Shown piece after piece: positions 1-7,355 of a stretch of 10,236 nucleotides of DNA. This stretch comes from Pseudomonadota bacterium (GTDB lineage: Bacteria; Pseudomonadota; Gammaproteobacteria; Burkholderiales; Gallionellaceae), in assembly GCA_021781695.1 (NCBI GenBank), contig JAJXWG010000039.1, positions 1 to 10,236 on the forward strand, written 5' to 3'. Both the position numbers and the translations under genes were made by a program. Below the pieces are notes generated by a model. The model had not been told where the DNA came from, ran no database searches, and saw only the letters and a list, made by a program, of their open reading frames with translations. Every line of letters begins with the position of its first letter. The stretch's first letter is position 1.

Positions 1-248
1 GCAGCGGGGTTTTGCTGTACAGCCATGCGCTCACGCCGGAAGCACTGCTGAAAATCGCACAGGGCTCCTTCAAGACTGCTCCCGATGCCTTCGTTTTATG
101 CATCCAAGGCGATTCTTTCGAACTGGGAGATGCACCAACGGCAATGGCTTTGGAAAATCTGTCAGCTGCGCTGGGACTGGTAAAAAAACTCATGGTCAAG
201 CCCGATGCAGGACACTGGGATCGGCAATGTTTGAGCCATACAGCATGA
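1..248 (+). CDS. Hydrogenase maturation protease, C-terminal fragment (5' end outside window)
   Basis: The frame is open from base 3 to a TGA at 246-248, giving about 81 residues of a protein whose start lies before the window. The pattern fits the end of a HycI/HybD/HupD-type endopeptidase, which removes the C-terminal peptide of the NiFe-hydrogenase large subunit after nickel insertion. Visible features are a Ser-His pair (His codon at 24-26) followed by an amphipathic helix, in the place where the family has its third nickel-binding residue, then a hydrophobic strand (AFVLCIQG) and the FELG segment that usually precedes the last helix. The other two metal ligands would be upstream and cannot be checked. 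An apparent TTG start at 12 would cut through the fold, so I treat the gene as truncated by the window edge. It converges on the HD-GYP gene, leaving 21 bases between the stops. The family call rests on a short fragment and is moderately sure. Confidence 0.62.
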   Translation, partial: SGVLLYSHALTPEALLKIAQGSFKTAPDAFVLCIQGDSFELGDAPTAMALENLSAALGLVKKLMVKPDAGHWDRQCLSHTA

Positions 249-269
249 TCCGCGCGAAGTTTTAAGCGG

Positions 270-1538
270 TTATTTCTTGCTGGAATCAAAAAAATAGGTA
301 GCGCGCTGCCTTGGATTCAAATAGGCGAAAATATCCGGTGACAGCAGGTTGGGCCGTATGCTCCTGTCGATCGAGATATCGGGCTGCATTTCTAGGTCGA
401 GTATCATCGCCTCTTCCTTGGGCACGCCAGGATCGTAGATCAACAATGTCGGCTTGAGCGGTTTTTGCGACGAGACCGATATCACCATGCCTATTATTCC
501 GTTGGACAGACTGACGATACTGCCGGGTGGATAAACTCCCATGAACCGGATAAAGACCTGCAGCATCTTCGGATTCAACTTGCCTTTGTACTGAGTAAAC
601 AAGGTTGAAAGCGCTTCATGGGGCGTGAGCGCTAATGCCGGATTGAGCGGGTTGCACAGGTTGTCGTACAGATTGATGATCGCAACCAGTTGCGCAAAAG
701 GAGAAATTTTGTCCTGGGTCAGTTTATTCGGATAACCAGAGCCGTCGACAAACTCATGATGTTGATTCACAATGGCCAATGTGCCGGCATCAAGCTTCGC
801 ATTGCGGGCGATTTTCACGCCATAGTTGGTATGCTCCTGCAACAGCGATTTCTCTGCGGCCGTGAGCAGATCGGTCTTCATGGTCACCTTGCCCGGGATA
901 TCCAGTTTCCCTATATCGTGAAACAGACTGCCCATGCCGACCAGCTTGATATCGACCGGACTTAGTTTCAGCTCCTTGGCAAGCAGAATTGCCAGAACCG
1001 ATACATTGACCGAATGGACGTAGATATCTTCGCCGGCCGCCTTGTCGTTCAGCGCGAACAGGATGGTGCCTTTGTCGCCCATCAATGTTTCGACAAAGTC
1101 ATCCATCAACTGGCTTGCAGACTCCATGCACGCCTGGGGTTTGGCAAAAATATCGTTGTTGATGCCGCGCATTAAACGGGCTGCATTGGCCACCTTTCTT
1201 TCGCATTCGGCAACTTTAATCCTATGCGATATCAGGCGTTCCTTGCGGGCCTTCTTCTCGGCCATCATGGCATCGACCTCGGGCGATGTCACAGGCTCGG
1301 CAGGTGAAGGCTGCGCATCCTTTTCTTCTTCCAGCGGCAAGGGCAGCGTATCGCTTAGTTCGGGATTATAGCGGATGCGCTGTATGCCCAGCCCGCGCAT
1401 GGTGCGTATCTGCTCTTCAGACTTGATCTTGAAACGGTTCAAAGGAAACGGGTGATCCATCCAACCCAGATCGATATAGACATACATGCCGGGTTGAAGC
1501 TGTCTGCAATCGATCGTAATGATTTCTTCGTTTGACAC
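270..1538 (-). CDS. DUF3391 / HD-GYP domain protein, probable c-di-GMP phosphodiesterase
   Basis: This cytoplasmic protein of 422 residues has an N-terminal DUF3391-like region (about 5-95), a charged linker and helix (about 70-125), and an HD-GYP domain (about 145-300). HD-GYP enzymes hydrolyse cyclic-di-GMP using a two- or three-metal centre. Visible motifs are HSVNVS (His175), the HDIGK motif (207-211), a lone His236 and HHE...DGSGYP (260-270). The usual D-x-[YF]-D-A-L stretch reads NLYDNL (289-294), so its first Asp is Asn. The usual R-P-Y that follows is also absent. No membrane segment or receiver domain is seen, so the input signal is unknown. Two in-frame GTG codons compete as start, at 1544 and 1538. 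The AGGAG at 1544-1548 overlaps the first and lies 5 bases before the second, so I chose 1538. The gene follows der by about 30 bases and is probably cotranscribed. The family is clear, but the activity is inferred. Confidence 0.9.
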   Translation of the reverse strand: MSNEEIITIDCRQLQPGMYVYIDLGWMDHPFPLNRFKIKSEEQIRTMRGLGIQRIRYNPELSDTLPLPLEEEKDAQPSPAEPVTSPEVDAMMAEKKARKERLISHRIKVAECERKVANAARLMRGINNDIFAKPQACMESASQLMDDFVETLMGDKGTILFALNDKAAGEDIYVHSVNVSVLAILLAKELKLSPVDIKLVGMGSLFHDIGKLDIPGKVTMKTDLLTAAEKSLLQEHTNYGVKIARNAKLDAGTLAIVNQHHEFVDGSGYPNKLTQDKISPFAQLVAIINLYDNLCNPLNPALALTPHEALSTLFTQYKGKLNPKMLQVFIRFMGVYPPGSIVSLSNGIIGMVISVSSQKPLKPTLLIYDPGVPKEEAMILDLEMQPDISIDRSIRPNLLSPDIFAYLNPRQRATYFFDSSKK

Positions 1539-1543
1539 GTTCA

Positions 1544-1548
1544 CTCCT
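1544..1548 (-). promoter_or_regulatory. Shine-Dalgarno site that decides the HD-GYP gene start
   Basis: On the minus strand the sequence reads GCAGGAGTGAACGTG. The AGGAG shares its last base with the upstream GTG (1542-1544), which therefore cannot use it. It lies 5 bases before the second GTG (1536-1538), a normal spacing. This favours the start that is two codons shorter. Confidence 0.6.
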
Positions 1549-1569
1549 GCGCCACGTCATACGCACGGT

Positions 1570-2979
1570 TCACTGTTTCCCATACAGCTTGCGTCCGCGT
1601 ATGCGCGCCCTGTGTGCAGCGCGTTGCTCGGCCTCGGTAAGCGCTCTGGGCTTTTTGCCCTCGAAAGGATTCTTGCTCGAGTTATACTGAATCTTGAGCG
1701 GTGTGCCCTGCAGCCTGAAGATTTCGGCAAAGCTGTGCTCAAGATAACGCGTATAACTCGCCGGCACATTGTCAAGGCCGCTGCCGTGTATCACGATCAG
1801 CGGAGGATTGCTGCCTCCCTGGTGTGCATAGCGCATCTTTGGCAGGAAGCGTCCGACCTTGGGCGGCGCCTGCTTCTCTATCGCGCCGATCAGCGCGCGG
1901 GTGAGCTTGGGCGTGGAAAGCTTTGCCATCGCGGCTTCATACGCCTCGTCCACCGATTTTAAGACATTGGCAATACCGTTGCCGTTCAGCGCCGAAATAT
2001 AATGGCGTTTGGCAAAACCCAAGAAATGCAGCTTGCGTTCGATGTCGTTCTTGACCATCTCGCGCTGGTGATTGTCCAGCCCATCCCACTTGTTGACGGC
2101 CAGCACAAGCGCACGGCCGGCCTGCAGCACGAAGTCCGCGACATGCGCATCCTGTTCGGTGATCTGATCCTTTGCGTCCACCACCAGCACAACCACATTG
2201 GCATCCTCAATCGCCTGCATGGTTTTGATGACAGAGAACTTCTCGATTGCCTCATCGACTTTGCCGCGGCGGCGCACCCCTGCCGTGTCTATAATGGTGT
2301 ACTGCTTGCCATCGCGCTCGAAGTCAATATAGATGCTGTCACGCGTGGTGCCCGGCTGATCGAAAGCGATCACGCGCTGCTCTCCCAGGATCGCATTGAC
2401 CAGCGTAGATTTCCCGACATTGGGACGCCCCACGATCGCAAGTTTCGGGGGTTTGTCCTCCGGAGCCGCTTCCTCTTCAACTTCGTCTGGGAATTTTTCC
2501 AGCGCAATTTCGATGATTTCTTCGACATGATCGCCATGTGCTGACGAAATCGGATAGGGCTCTCCCAGTCCCAACTCGAAAAATTCGGCGGTAACGCGCG
2601 CGCGCGCCATGCCCTCTGTCTTGTTCACCAGCAACAGTATCGGCTTTCCGGTCTTGCGCAACTCGGCAGCAATGATCAGGTCCTGAGGCATACAGCCGGC
2701 TCTGCCGTCCACCAGGAACAGCACTGCGTCCGCCTCATCGACAGCCTGGCGGCTTTGCCTTGCCATCTCGAACATGATGCCATCTTTTGCAACAGGCTCG
2801 AGCCCGCCGGTATCGACAACCAGATACGGACGCTCGCCCATCCGCCCTCTCCCGTAATGACGATCGCGCGTGAGTCCGGGCAAATCGGCGACCAGCGCAT
2901 CGCGACTGCGCGTCAGGCGGTTGAACAGCGTGGATTTACCCACATTAGGACGGCCAACCAATACAAGTGTGGGTAACAT
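1570..2979 (-). CDS. der: Ribosome biogenesis GTPase Der (EngA)
   Basis: Der is an essential double GTPase that acts in late maturation of the 50S ribosomal subunit. The 469 residues hold two tandem G domains and a C-terminal KH-like domain (about 355-440). Domain 1 has GRPNVGKS at 9-16, the switch region LPGLTRDR at 33-40, DTGG at 56-59 and NKTE at 119-122. Domain 2 has GRPNVGKS at 184-191, PGTTRD at 209-214, DTAG at 231-234 and NKWD at 296-299. An acidic linker (about 165-177) separates the two. The tail is basic (about 440-469), as expected for a ribosome-bound factor. The P-loop begins only eight residues after the ATG, which fixes the start. Upstream of that ATG there is no good Shine-Dalgarno sequence, only A-rich leader after the bamB stop 33 bases away. 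The length is normal for the family. Confidence 0.98.
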   Translation of the reverse strand: MLPTLVLVGRPNVGKSTLFNRLTRSRDALVADLPGLTRDRHYGRGRMGERPYLVVDTGGLEPVAKDGIMFEMARQSRQAVDEADAVLFLVDGRAGCMPQDLIIAAELRKTGKPILLLVNKTEGMARARVTAEFFELGLGEPYPISSAHGDHVEEIIEIALEKFPDEVEEEAAPEDKPPKLAIVGRPNVGKSTLVNAILGEQRVIAFDQPGTTRDSIYIDFERDGKQYTIIDTAGVRRRGKVDEAIEKFSVIKTMQAIEDANVVVLVVDAKDQITEQDAHVADFVLQAGRALVLAVNKWDGLDNHQREMVKNDIERKLHFLGFAKRHYISALNGNGIANVLKSVDEAYEAAMAKLSTPKLTRALIGAIEKQAPPKVGRFLPKMRYAHQGGSNPPLIVIHGSGLDNVPASYTRYLEHSFAEIFRLQGTPLKIQYNSSKNPFEGKKPRALTEAEQRAAHRARIRGRKLYGKQ

Positions 2980-3012
2980 TTTTTAACTTTGAAGTTCCAA
3001 TGGTCCGTCGCG

Positions 3013-4152
3013 CTATTGAACAGACAGTGAGTAGATAATGCCGCTTTGAGTTTGCAGCAGCATGCCGTTATCCATTTCGACAGGCATCACGTCTGAAGTG
3101 TTGCCATCGAGCCTGATGCGCGCGACAAGATGCCCGTCGGCGCGGCTTAAGCCGTGCAAATAACCTTCATAGTCTCCCACCACCACGACATCATTCTGTG
3201 CAAACGGCATGGATACGTCGCGCAGCAACAGATCTACATTTTTCCATACCGTGCTGCCGCTGTCTTTGTCGAGTGCCATCACCATCCCTTGTGAGTCTGT
3301 GAGATAAATATTCTTGCGCAGCACAAACAACCCCTTGTTGCTTGCAATCTCGCGAGTCCAGAGCGGGCTGCCCTGATCCGCATCATAACAGGCCATGCGT
3401 CCCTGAAAAGCGATCGCACATACTTGGTTATCGCTGACCATCGGATTGCTGGTGATGTCGCTGATGCGCTCCAGTTCCGTATTGCCTCGCGGCTGGGACA
3501 CCGTGTTCTCCCATACTTCGGACCCGTCAGCAAGCCTGATGGCAACCAGCTTCCCTCCTGCAAAACCCACATAGGCCACTCCGCGGTGCACCGTGACACC
3601 CGCATGGCTGCGCACAATCAGCGAAGGCAAAGTGTGGTCATATGACCAGCGCTGCTTGCCATCGGTCTCGTTAAGCGCGGTAATGCGGCCGTCTCCGGTG
3701 CGCACGACAACCAGTCCGTCGGCGACTTGCGGAATGCTCAACACTTCACTGGATACAAACTGTTTCCAGCGCAATTTGCCATCCTCACCAAAGGCCTCGA
3801 CCTCCCCCTTGTCGCTGCCTACCAGCACCAATCCATCCCCAACCCCCACTCCGGCTGACACCGGCATTTTGCTGTTCACATGCCAGACTTCCCTGCCAGT
3901 CTTCCGGTCCAAACGTGTGATCTCACCCTTGGCCGACACGCCATAAACCGCATCAGCGGTCAGCGCAGGTTGCAGCGCATGCCCTCCCGAATCTCCGACC
4001 TTGCTGTGCCAGCGTTCAACAAACTTTTTTGTGGCATGAAATTCGACCAACGGTGTAGGCTGGGGGCCGGTCTTGTCCTTGCCAAACCAACCCTTGATCG
4101 TTGAACAGCCACTGATGGACAACAACACGAGCAGCAGGCTGATCACTTTCAT
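3013..4152 (-). CDS. bamB: Outer membrane assembly lipoprotein BamB (beta-propeller)
   Basis: BamB is the lipoprotein subunit of the BAM complex, which folds beta-barrel proteins into the outer membrane; it binds BamA on the periplasmic side. The 379-residue product starts with a lipoprotein signal (residues 1-15) and a lipobox ending in SGC, so Cys16 is the lipidated residue. Ser at +2 fits outer-membrane sorting. The rest is built of repeated PQQ/WD-like blades, seen as recurring G-x-[LIV]-x-A/R-L-D-x-x-x-G-x-x-x-W units (for example about 76-91, 117-129, 156-169, 200-214, 252-265 and 290-303). The segment ISDITSNPMVSDNQVCAIAFQG (230-251) resembles the region preceding one of the later blades in known BamB. 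The start ATG overlaps the yfgM stop as ATGA (4149-4152), indicating translational coupling, with a GGGG about 7 bases upstream. Its place between yfgM and der matches the common gene order. Confidence 0.96.
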   Translation of the reverse strand: MKVISLLLVLLSISGCSTIKGWFGKDKTGPQPTPLVEFHATKKFVERWHSKVGDSGGHALQPALTADAVYGVSAKGEITRLDRKTGREVWHVNSKMPVSAGVGVGDGLVLVGSDKGEVEAFGEDGKLRWKQFVSSEVLSIPQVADGLVVVRTGDGRITALNETDGKQRWSYDHTLPSLIVRSHAGVTVHRGVAYVGFAGGKLVAIRLADGSEVWENTVSQPRGNTELERISDITSNPMVSDNQVCAIAFQGRMACYDADQGSPLWTREIASNKGLFVLRKNIYLTDSQGMVMALDKDSGSTVWKNVDLLLRDVSMPFAQNDVVVVGDYEGYLHGLSRADGHLVARIRLDGNTSDVMPVEMDNGMLLQTQSGIIYSLSVQ

Positions 4153-4787
4153 TTTGTTGCCCCGAGTGCGTCCATCTTCATCTGCACAAGATTTCGATAA
4201 TTGTTTTTGCTGTCCAGCTTGTCGTAAGCCTGCTGGTATGCAGTACGCGCTTCTGCAGGCTTTCCTTCAGCCACCAGCACATCACCCTTCATGTCCAGAT
4301 ACAGCGCATCGAATGAAGCCGGATGCTTTTCATCAAGCGATTTCAGCGCTCCTTTATCGTCTTTCGCATCCAGCAGAAGAGAGGCCATGCGCAGCGCAGC
4401 GACGCTTTTCAAACCATCCTCCTTCGCGTGATCGATCACCCATTGCAACTGGGTCTTGGCTTTGGCCGCATCCTTGTCCGCCTCGTTCACCTGGGCTGCT
4501 ATCAGCGCAGCACGCGGCGCATAAGCCGTGCCCGCATATTTATCCATCACCGCCGCGGCAGCATCGTTGACCCTTTTGGCATCGTTGCTCGAAAGTTGAT
4601 CGACAAACTGCTGGTAGAGTGTGGCCGCCTGACTAGCCTGGTTGTTTTGATAAGACTGCCAGCCGCGCCAGCCAATTACGCCAACCAGCACAGCAATCGC
4701 AATGCCCAGCACCCAGTTGCTGTTGTCCTTCCACCATGCCTTGAGCATGTCGATCTGTTCCTGTTCCTGCAAATCCAAAGCTGCCAT
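4149..4787 (-). CDS. yfgM: YfgM family membrane-anchored TPR protein
   Basis: YfgM is an inner-membrane protein with a periplasmic tetratricopeptide-like domain. In E. coli it works with PpiD at the SecYEG translocon in the transfer of exported proteins to periplasmic chaperones. This 212-residue protein has the family layout: a short cytoplasmic N-terminus that starts with a hydrophilic helix rich in Glu and Gln (residues 5-20), one transmembrane segment (about 24-42, WVLGIAIAVLVGVIGW), then an Ala-rich helical domain (about 50-205) with weak TPR pattern, clearest in GDVLVAEGKPAEARTAYQQAY (168-188). The length matches the E. coli protein. The ATG is preceded by AGGAG at 8 bases, inside the last codons of hisS. 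The gene lies 5 bases after hisS and overlaps bamB by 4 bases. The neighbouring bamB fits a shared role in outer-membrane protein delivery. Confidence 0.93.
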   Translation of the reverse strand: MAALDLQEQEQIDMLKAWWKDNSNWVLGIAIAVLVGVIGWRGWQSYQNNQASQAATLYQQFVDQLSSNDAKRVNDAAAAVMDKYAGTAYAPRAALIAAQVNEADKDAAKAKTQLQWVIDHAKEDGLKSVAALRMASLLLDAKDDKGALKSLDEKHPASFDALYLDMKGDVLVAEGKPAEARTAYQQAYDKLDSKNNYRNLVQMKMDALGATK

Positions 4788-4792
4788 GATTT

Positions 4793-6067
4793 CTACTCCT
4801 GCTTGATAAATGTATTGATTGTGGCAAGCATGTCCTGAACGCTCACCCGCATCTGGTTTCCGCCCCGCATGGGCTTGACGCTGACCTCATTTGCCTGCGC
4901 CTCGTCGTCCCCTATCACCACCGACACCAGCGCTCCGCTGGAATCGGCCCTTTTCATCTGCGACTTGAAACTGCCTCCCCCGCAATGCAATATCGCGCGA
5001 AGATTTCCATCACGCAACCGCTCTGCAACCTGACTTGCCAGCGTGCTAGCCAGTTCACCCTGATGCACCACATACACGTCGACATCATATCCCGGAGGCT
5101 TCATGCCGGCTTCATGCATCAACACCAGCAAACGCTCGACACCCATCGCAAAACCCATCGCGGGCGCAGGCTTCCCGCCTATCTGCTCTATCAGCCCGTC
5201 ATAACGGCCGCCTGCGCAAATGGTGCCTTGCGCGCCCAGGCGAGTCGTGACCCATTCAAACACGGTGCGGTTGTAGTAATCCAGGCCTCGTACCAGGCGC
5301 GGGTTGATCTCGAAGGCAACGCCGTGTCTCTTCAGCATGTCCTGCAATGCGGAGAAATGCGCCAGCGCATCATCGCCCAGCTCATTCATCAGCTTCGGTG
5401 CTGCCTCGATCAATTCCTGCATCGCGGGATTCTTGCTGTCCAGGATGCGCAATGGATTGCTGTGCAGCCTGCGCTTCGCCTCCTCGTCAAGCAGGTCCTG
5501 ATACTGTTCGAAATGCGCAATCAGTTTTGCGCGATGCCTGTGCCTTGCGTCCGCATCTCCCAGCGTGTTCAATTGCAGCGTCACATCGCTTAATCCGAGT
5601 TTCTTCCATAGCCTTGCGCACATCAGTATCTGTTCGGCATCCATGTCCGGGCCTGCAAACCCCAACGACTCCACACCCACCTGATGAAACTGGCGATATC
5701 TGCCTTTTTGCGGACGCTCGTGGCGAAACATCGGCCCGCTGTAATACAGGCGTTGGGGCGCGTTATACAGCAGATTGTGCTGCAGCACAGCGCGCACGCA
5801 GGATGCCGTACCCTCAGGGCGCAGCGTCAGATGATCACCGTTCAGACTATCCTCGAAACTGTACATCTCCTTTTCAACGATATCGGTGACTTCACCGATC
5901 GCTCGTTTGAAAAGCGCAGTGGGCTCGACCAGAGGCATGCGGATGTTGCGATAGCCATAACTCGCCAACCAGTCGCGCACCACTTCCTCGAACCACAACC
6001 AGAGTCTTGCCTCTTCCGGCAGAATGTCATTCATGCCGCGTACGGCTTGCACTGTTTCATTGCTCAT
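4793..6067 (-). CDS. hisS: Histidine--tRNA ligase
   Basis: HisS is the class II synthetase that charges tRNA-His with histidine, a cytoplasmic homodimer. The 424 residues show the expected parts in order: an N-terminal catalytic core starting with VRGMNDILPEEA (9-20), TLRPEGT (81-87), motif 2 with FRHERPQKGRYRQFHQ (114-129), the histidine-specific LVRGLDYY (258-265), the AGGRYDGL loop (285-292), motif 3 with GFAMGVERL (305-313), and a C-terminal anticodon-binding alpha/beta domain (about 328-424). The length equals that of E. coli HisS. The ATG at 6067 fits the family start; a weak GGA lies 6 bases before it. A 43-base spacer separates it from ispG, the largest gap inside this operon. No His-rich leader peptide or T-box is visible upstream. 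Confidence 0.98.
   Translation of the reverse strand: MSNETVQAVRGMNDILPEEARLWLWFEEVVRDWLASYGYRNIRMPLVEPTALFKRAIGEVTDIVEKEMYSFEDSLNGDHLTLRPEGTASCVRAVLQHNLLYNAPQRLYYSGPMFRHERPQKGRYRQFHQVGVESLGFAGPDMDAEQILMCARLWKKLGLSDVTLQLNTLGDADARHRHRAKLIAHFEQYQDLLDEEAKRRLHSNPLRILDSKNPAMQELIEAAPKLMNELGDDALAHFSALQDMLKRHGVAFEINPRLVRGLDYYNRTVFEWVTTRLGAQGTICAGGRYDGLIEQIGGKPAPAMGFAMGVERLLVLMHEAGMKPPGYDVDVYVVHQGELASTLASQVAERLRDGNLRAILHCGGGSFKSQMKRADSSGALVSVVIGDDEAQANEVSVKPMRGGNQMRVSVQDMLATINTFIKQE
4796..4800 (-). promoter_or_regulatory. Shine-Dalgarno site of yfgM inside the end of hisS
   Basis: The minus strand reads AGGAGTAGAAATCATG. AGGAG lies 8 bases before the yfgM ATG, and the TAG that follows it directly is the hisS stop codon. 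Ribosomes finishing hisS would pass over this site, so the two genes are probably coupled in translation. Confidence 0.7.
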
Positions 6068-6110
6068 AAAAAATCCAACGGGCAGCTGGTAGCTTGGTAA
6101 CGAACATTCG

Positions 6111-7355
6111 CTATTGGCTAGCCGCTTCTTTCCTCACGTATTTTCTTGCCACATAGTCATCCACGATGCCTGTGAATTCCTCGGAAATATTCTCGCCGCG
6201 CAGGGTCATCGCCTTTTCGCCGTCTATGTAAACAGGTGCAGCAGGCGTCTCTCCCGTGCCGGGCAGACTGATGCCAATGTTCGCGAGCTTGCTCTCTCCG
6301 GGTCCGTTTACCACGCATCCCATCACCGCAACCGTCATGTTTTCGACACCTTCATACTGCTCCCGCCAGACCGGCATCTGCATGCGCAAATGACCTTGTA
6401 TGCGCTGCGCGAGTTCCTGAAAAAAACTGCTGGTGGTGCGGCCGCAACCGGGACATGCGGTAACCATGGGAGCAAAGGCGCGCAATCCCATGGTCTGCAA
6501 TATCTCCTGCCCTACCAGCACTTCAGTCGTCCGGTCGCCACCCGGCTCAGGCGTCAACGAAATCCTGATCGTATCGCCTATGCCTTCCTGCAGCAGAACC
6601 GACAATGCTGCGGTGGATGCGACTATGCCCTTGGAACCCATGCCGGCCTCTGTCAAACCCAGATGCAATGCGTAATCGCACTGCATGGATAGCTGCCTGT
6701 ATACCGCAATCAGATCCTGCACCTCGCTGACCTTGCATGAGAGCACGATGCGGTTTTTCGCCAATCCCAGCGCTTCCGCGCGCTGTGCACTTTGCAACGC
6801 GGAGGCAATCAATGCTGCGCGAGTGACTTCCTTGACATCCTTTGGCTTTGCAAGCCTTGCATTCTCGTCCATCATGCGCACCACGAGCTTCTGGTCCAGG
6901 CTCCCCCAGTTCACCCCGATACGCACCGGTTTGTCATAGCGTATTGCGGTTTCGATCATGATCGTGAAAGGATCTTCCTGCTCGCGGCTGCGCCCGACAT
7001 TGCCGGGATTGATGCGGTACTTCGCAAGCGCCTTTGCGCAGTCGGGATACTCGGTCAGCAACCGGTGGCCGTTGTAATGAAAATCGCCCACCAGCGGCAC
7101 ATGACAGCCCAGCGCATCGAGCCTGCTCCTGATATTCGCAACCTGTGCTGCGGCTTCCGGCGTATTGACCGTGATGCGCACCAGTTCAGAACCCGCGCGT
7201 GCCAGTTCCATGACTTGTTTTGTGGTTGCACCCACATCAGCCGTATCGGTATTGGTCATCGACTGCACGACGATGGGCGCACCCGCCCCCATCATCACCT
7301 TCCCGATCAGCACCCGTTGCGACGGGCGGCGCTTGATGACGTCCATACCGGTCAT
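6111..7355 (-). CDS. ispG: 4-hydroxy-3-methylbut-2-en-1-yl diphosphate synthase (IspG/GcpE)
   Basis: IspG catalyses the next-to-last step of the MEP pathway, the reductive ring opening of MEcPP to HMBPP, using a [4Fe-4S] cluster fed by flavodoxin or ferredoxin. The 414-residue protein has an N-terminal TIM-barrel (about 10-275) with VQSMTNTDTADV at 30-41, and a C-terminal cluster domain with Cys301 and Cys304 (CPGCGR), Cys347 (GCVVNGPGE) and Glu354. The spacing of these ligands equals Cys270, Cys273, Cys305 and Glu312 of the E. coli enzyme after allowing for an insertion. It is about 40 residues longer than E. coli IspG, with extra sequence around 245-275 and before the third Cys, as in other betaproteobacterial forms I recall. 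The start ATG overlaps the rodZ stop (ATGA, 7352-7355). A second in-frame ATG lies at 7346 and cannot be excluded. Confidence 0.97.
   Translation of the reverse strand: MTGMDVIKRRPSQRVLIGKVMMGAGAPIVVQSMTNTDTADVGATTKQVMELARAGSELVRITVNTPEAAAQVANIRSRLDALGCHVPLVGDFHYNGHRLLTEYPDCAKALAKYRINPGNVGRSREQEDPFTIMIETAIRYDKPVRIGVNWGSLDQKLVVRMMDENARLAKPKDVKEVTRAALIASALQSAQRAEALGLAKNRIVLSCKVSEVQDLIAVYRQLSMQCDYALHLGLTEAGMGSKGIVASTAALSVLLQEGIGDTIRISLTPEPGGDRTTEVLVGQEILQTMGLRAFAPMVTACPGCGRTTSSFFQELAQRIQGHLRMQMPVWREQYEGVENMTVAVMGCVVNGPGESKLANIGISLPGTGETPAAPVYIDGEKAMTLRGENISEEFTGIVDDYVARKYVRKEAASQ

Noticed and set aside
119..122. Degenerate G4 motif (NKTE instead of NKxD) in the first Der GTPase domain, by residue number
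   Set aside because: As I recall, NKxE at this place is common in Der proteins of this bacterial group, so it is not evidence of a damaged domain. The span given is residues 119-122 of the protein, about bases 2614-2625.
1364..1373. TATAAT sequence on the minus strand inside the HD-GYP gene
   Set aside because: It is part of the codons for RYNPE, has no -35 element at a suitable spacing, and would point into the middle of the gene.
2285..2300. TATAAT sequence on the plus strand inside der
   Set aside because: No matching -35 element sits at a normal distance, and no plausible gene begins downstream on that strand.
1519..2544. Plus-strand open frames opposite der (147 and 180 residues)
   Set aside because: They are shadows of der; their composition is typical of reverse-strand reading and no plausible domain is visible.
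2980..3012. AACTT/AAGTT inverted repeat before der as a terminator or regulator
   Set aside because: The five-base stem is AT-rich with a two-base loop, too small to form stably, and der is expected to be read through from bamB.
4985..5889. Long open frames on the plus strand opposite hisS
   Set aside because: They lie wholly antisense to a clear synthetase gene, overlap each other in different frames, are rich in Arg, His, Ser and Cys as expected of antisense reading, and show no recognisable motif.
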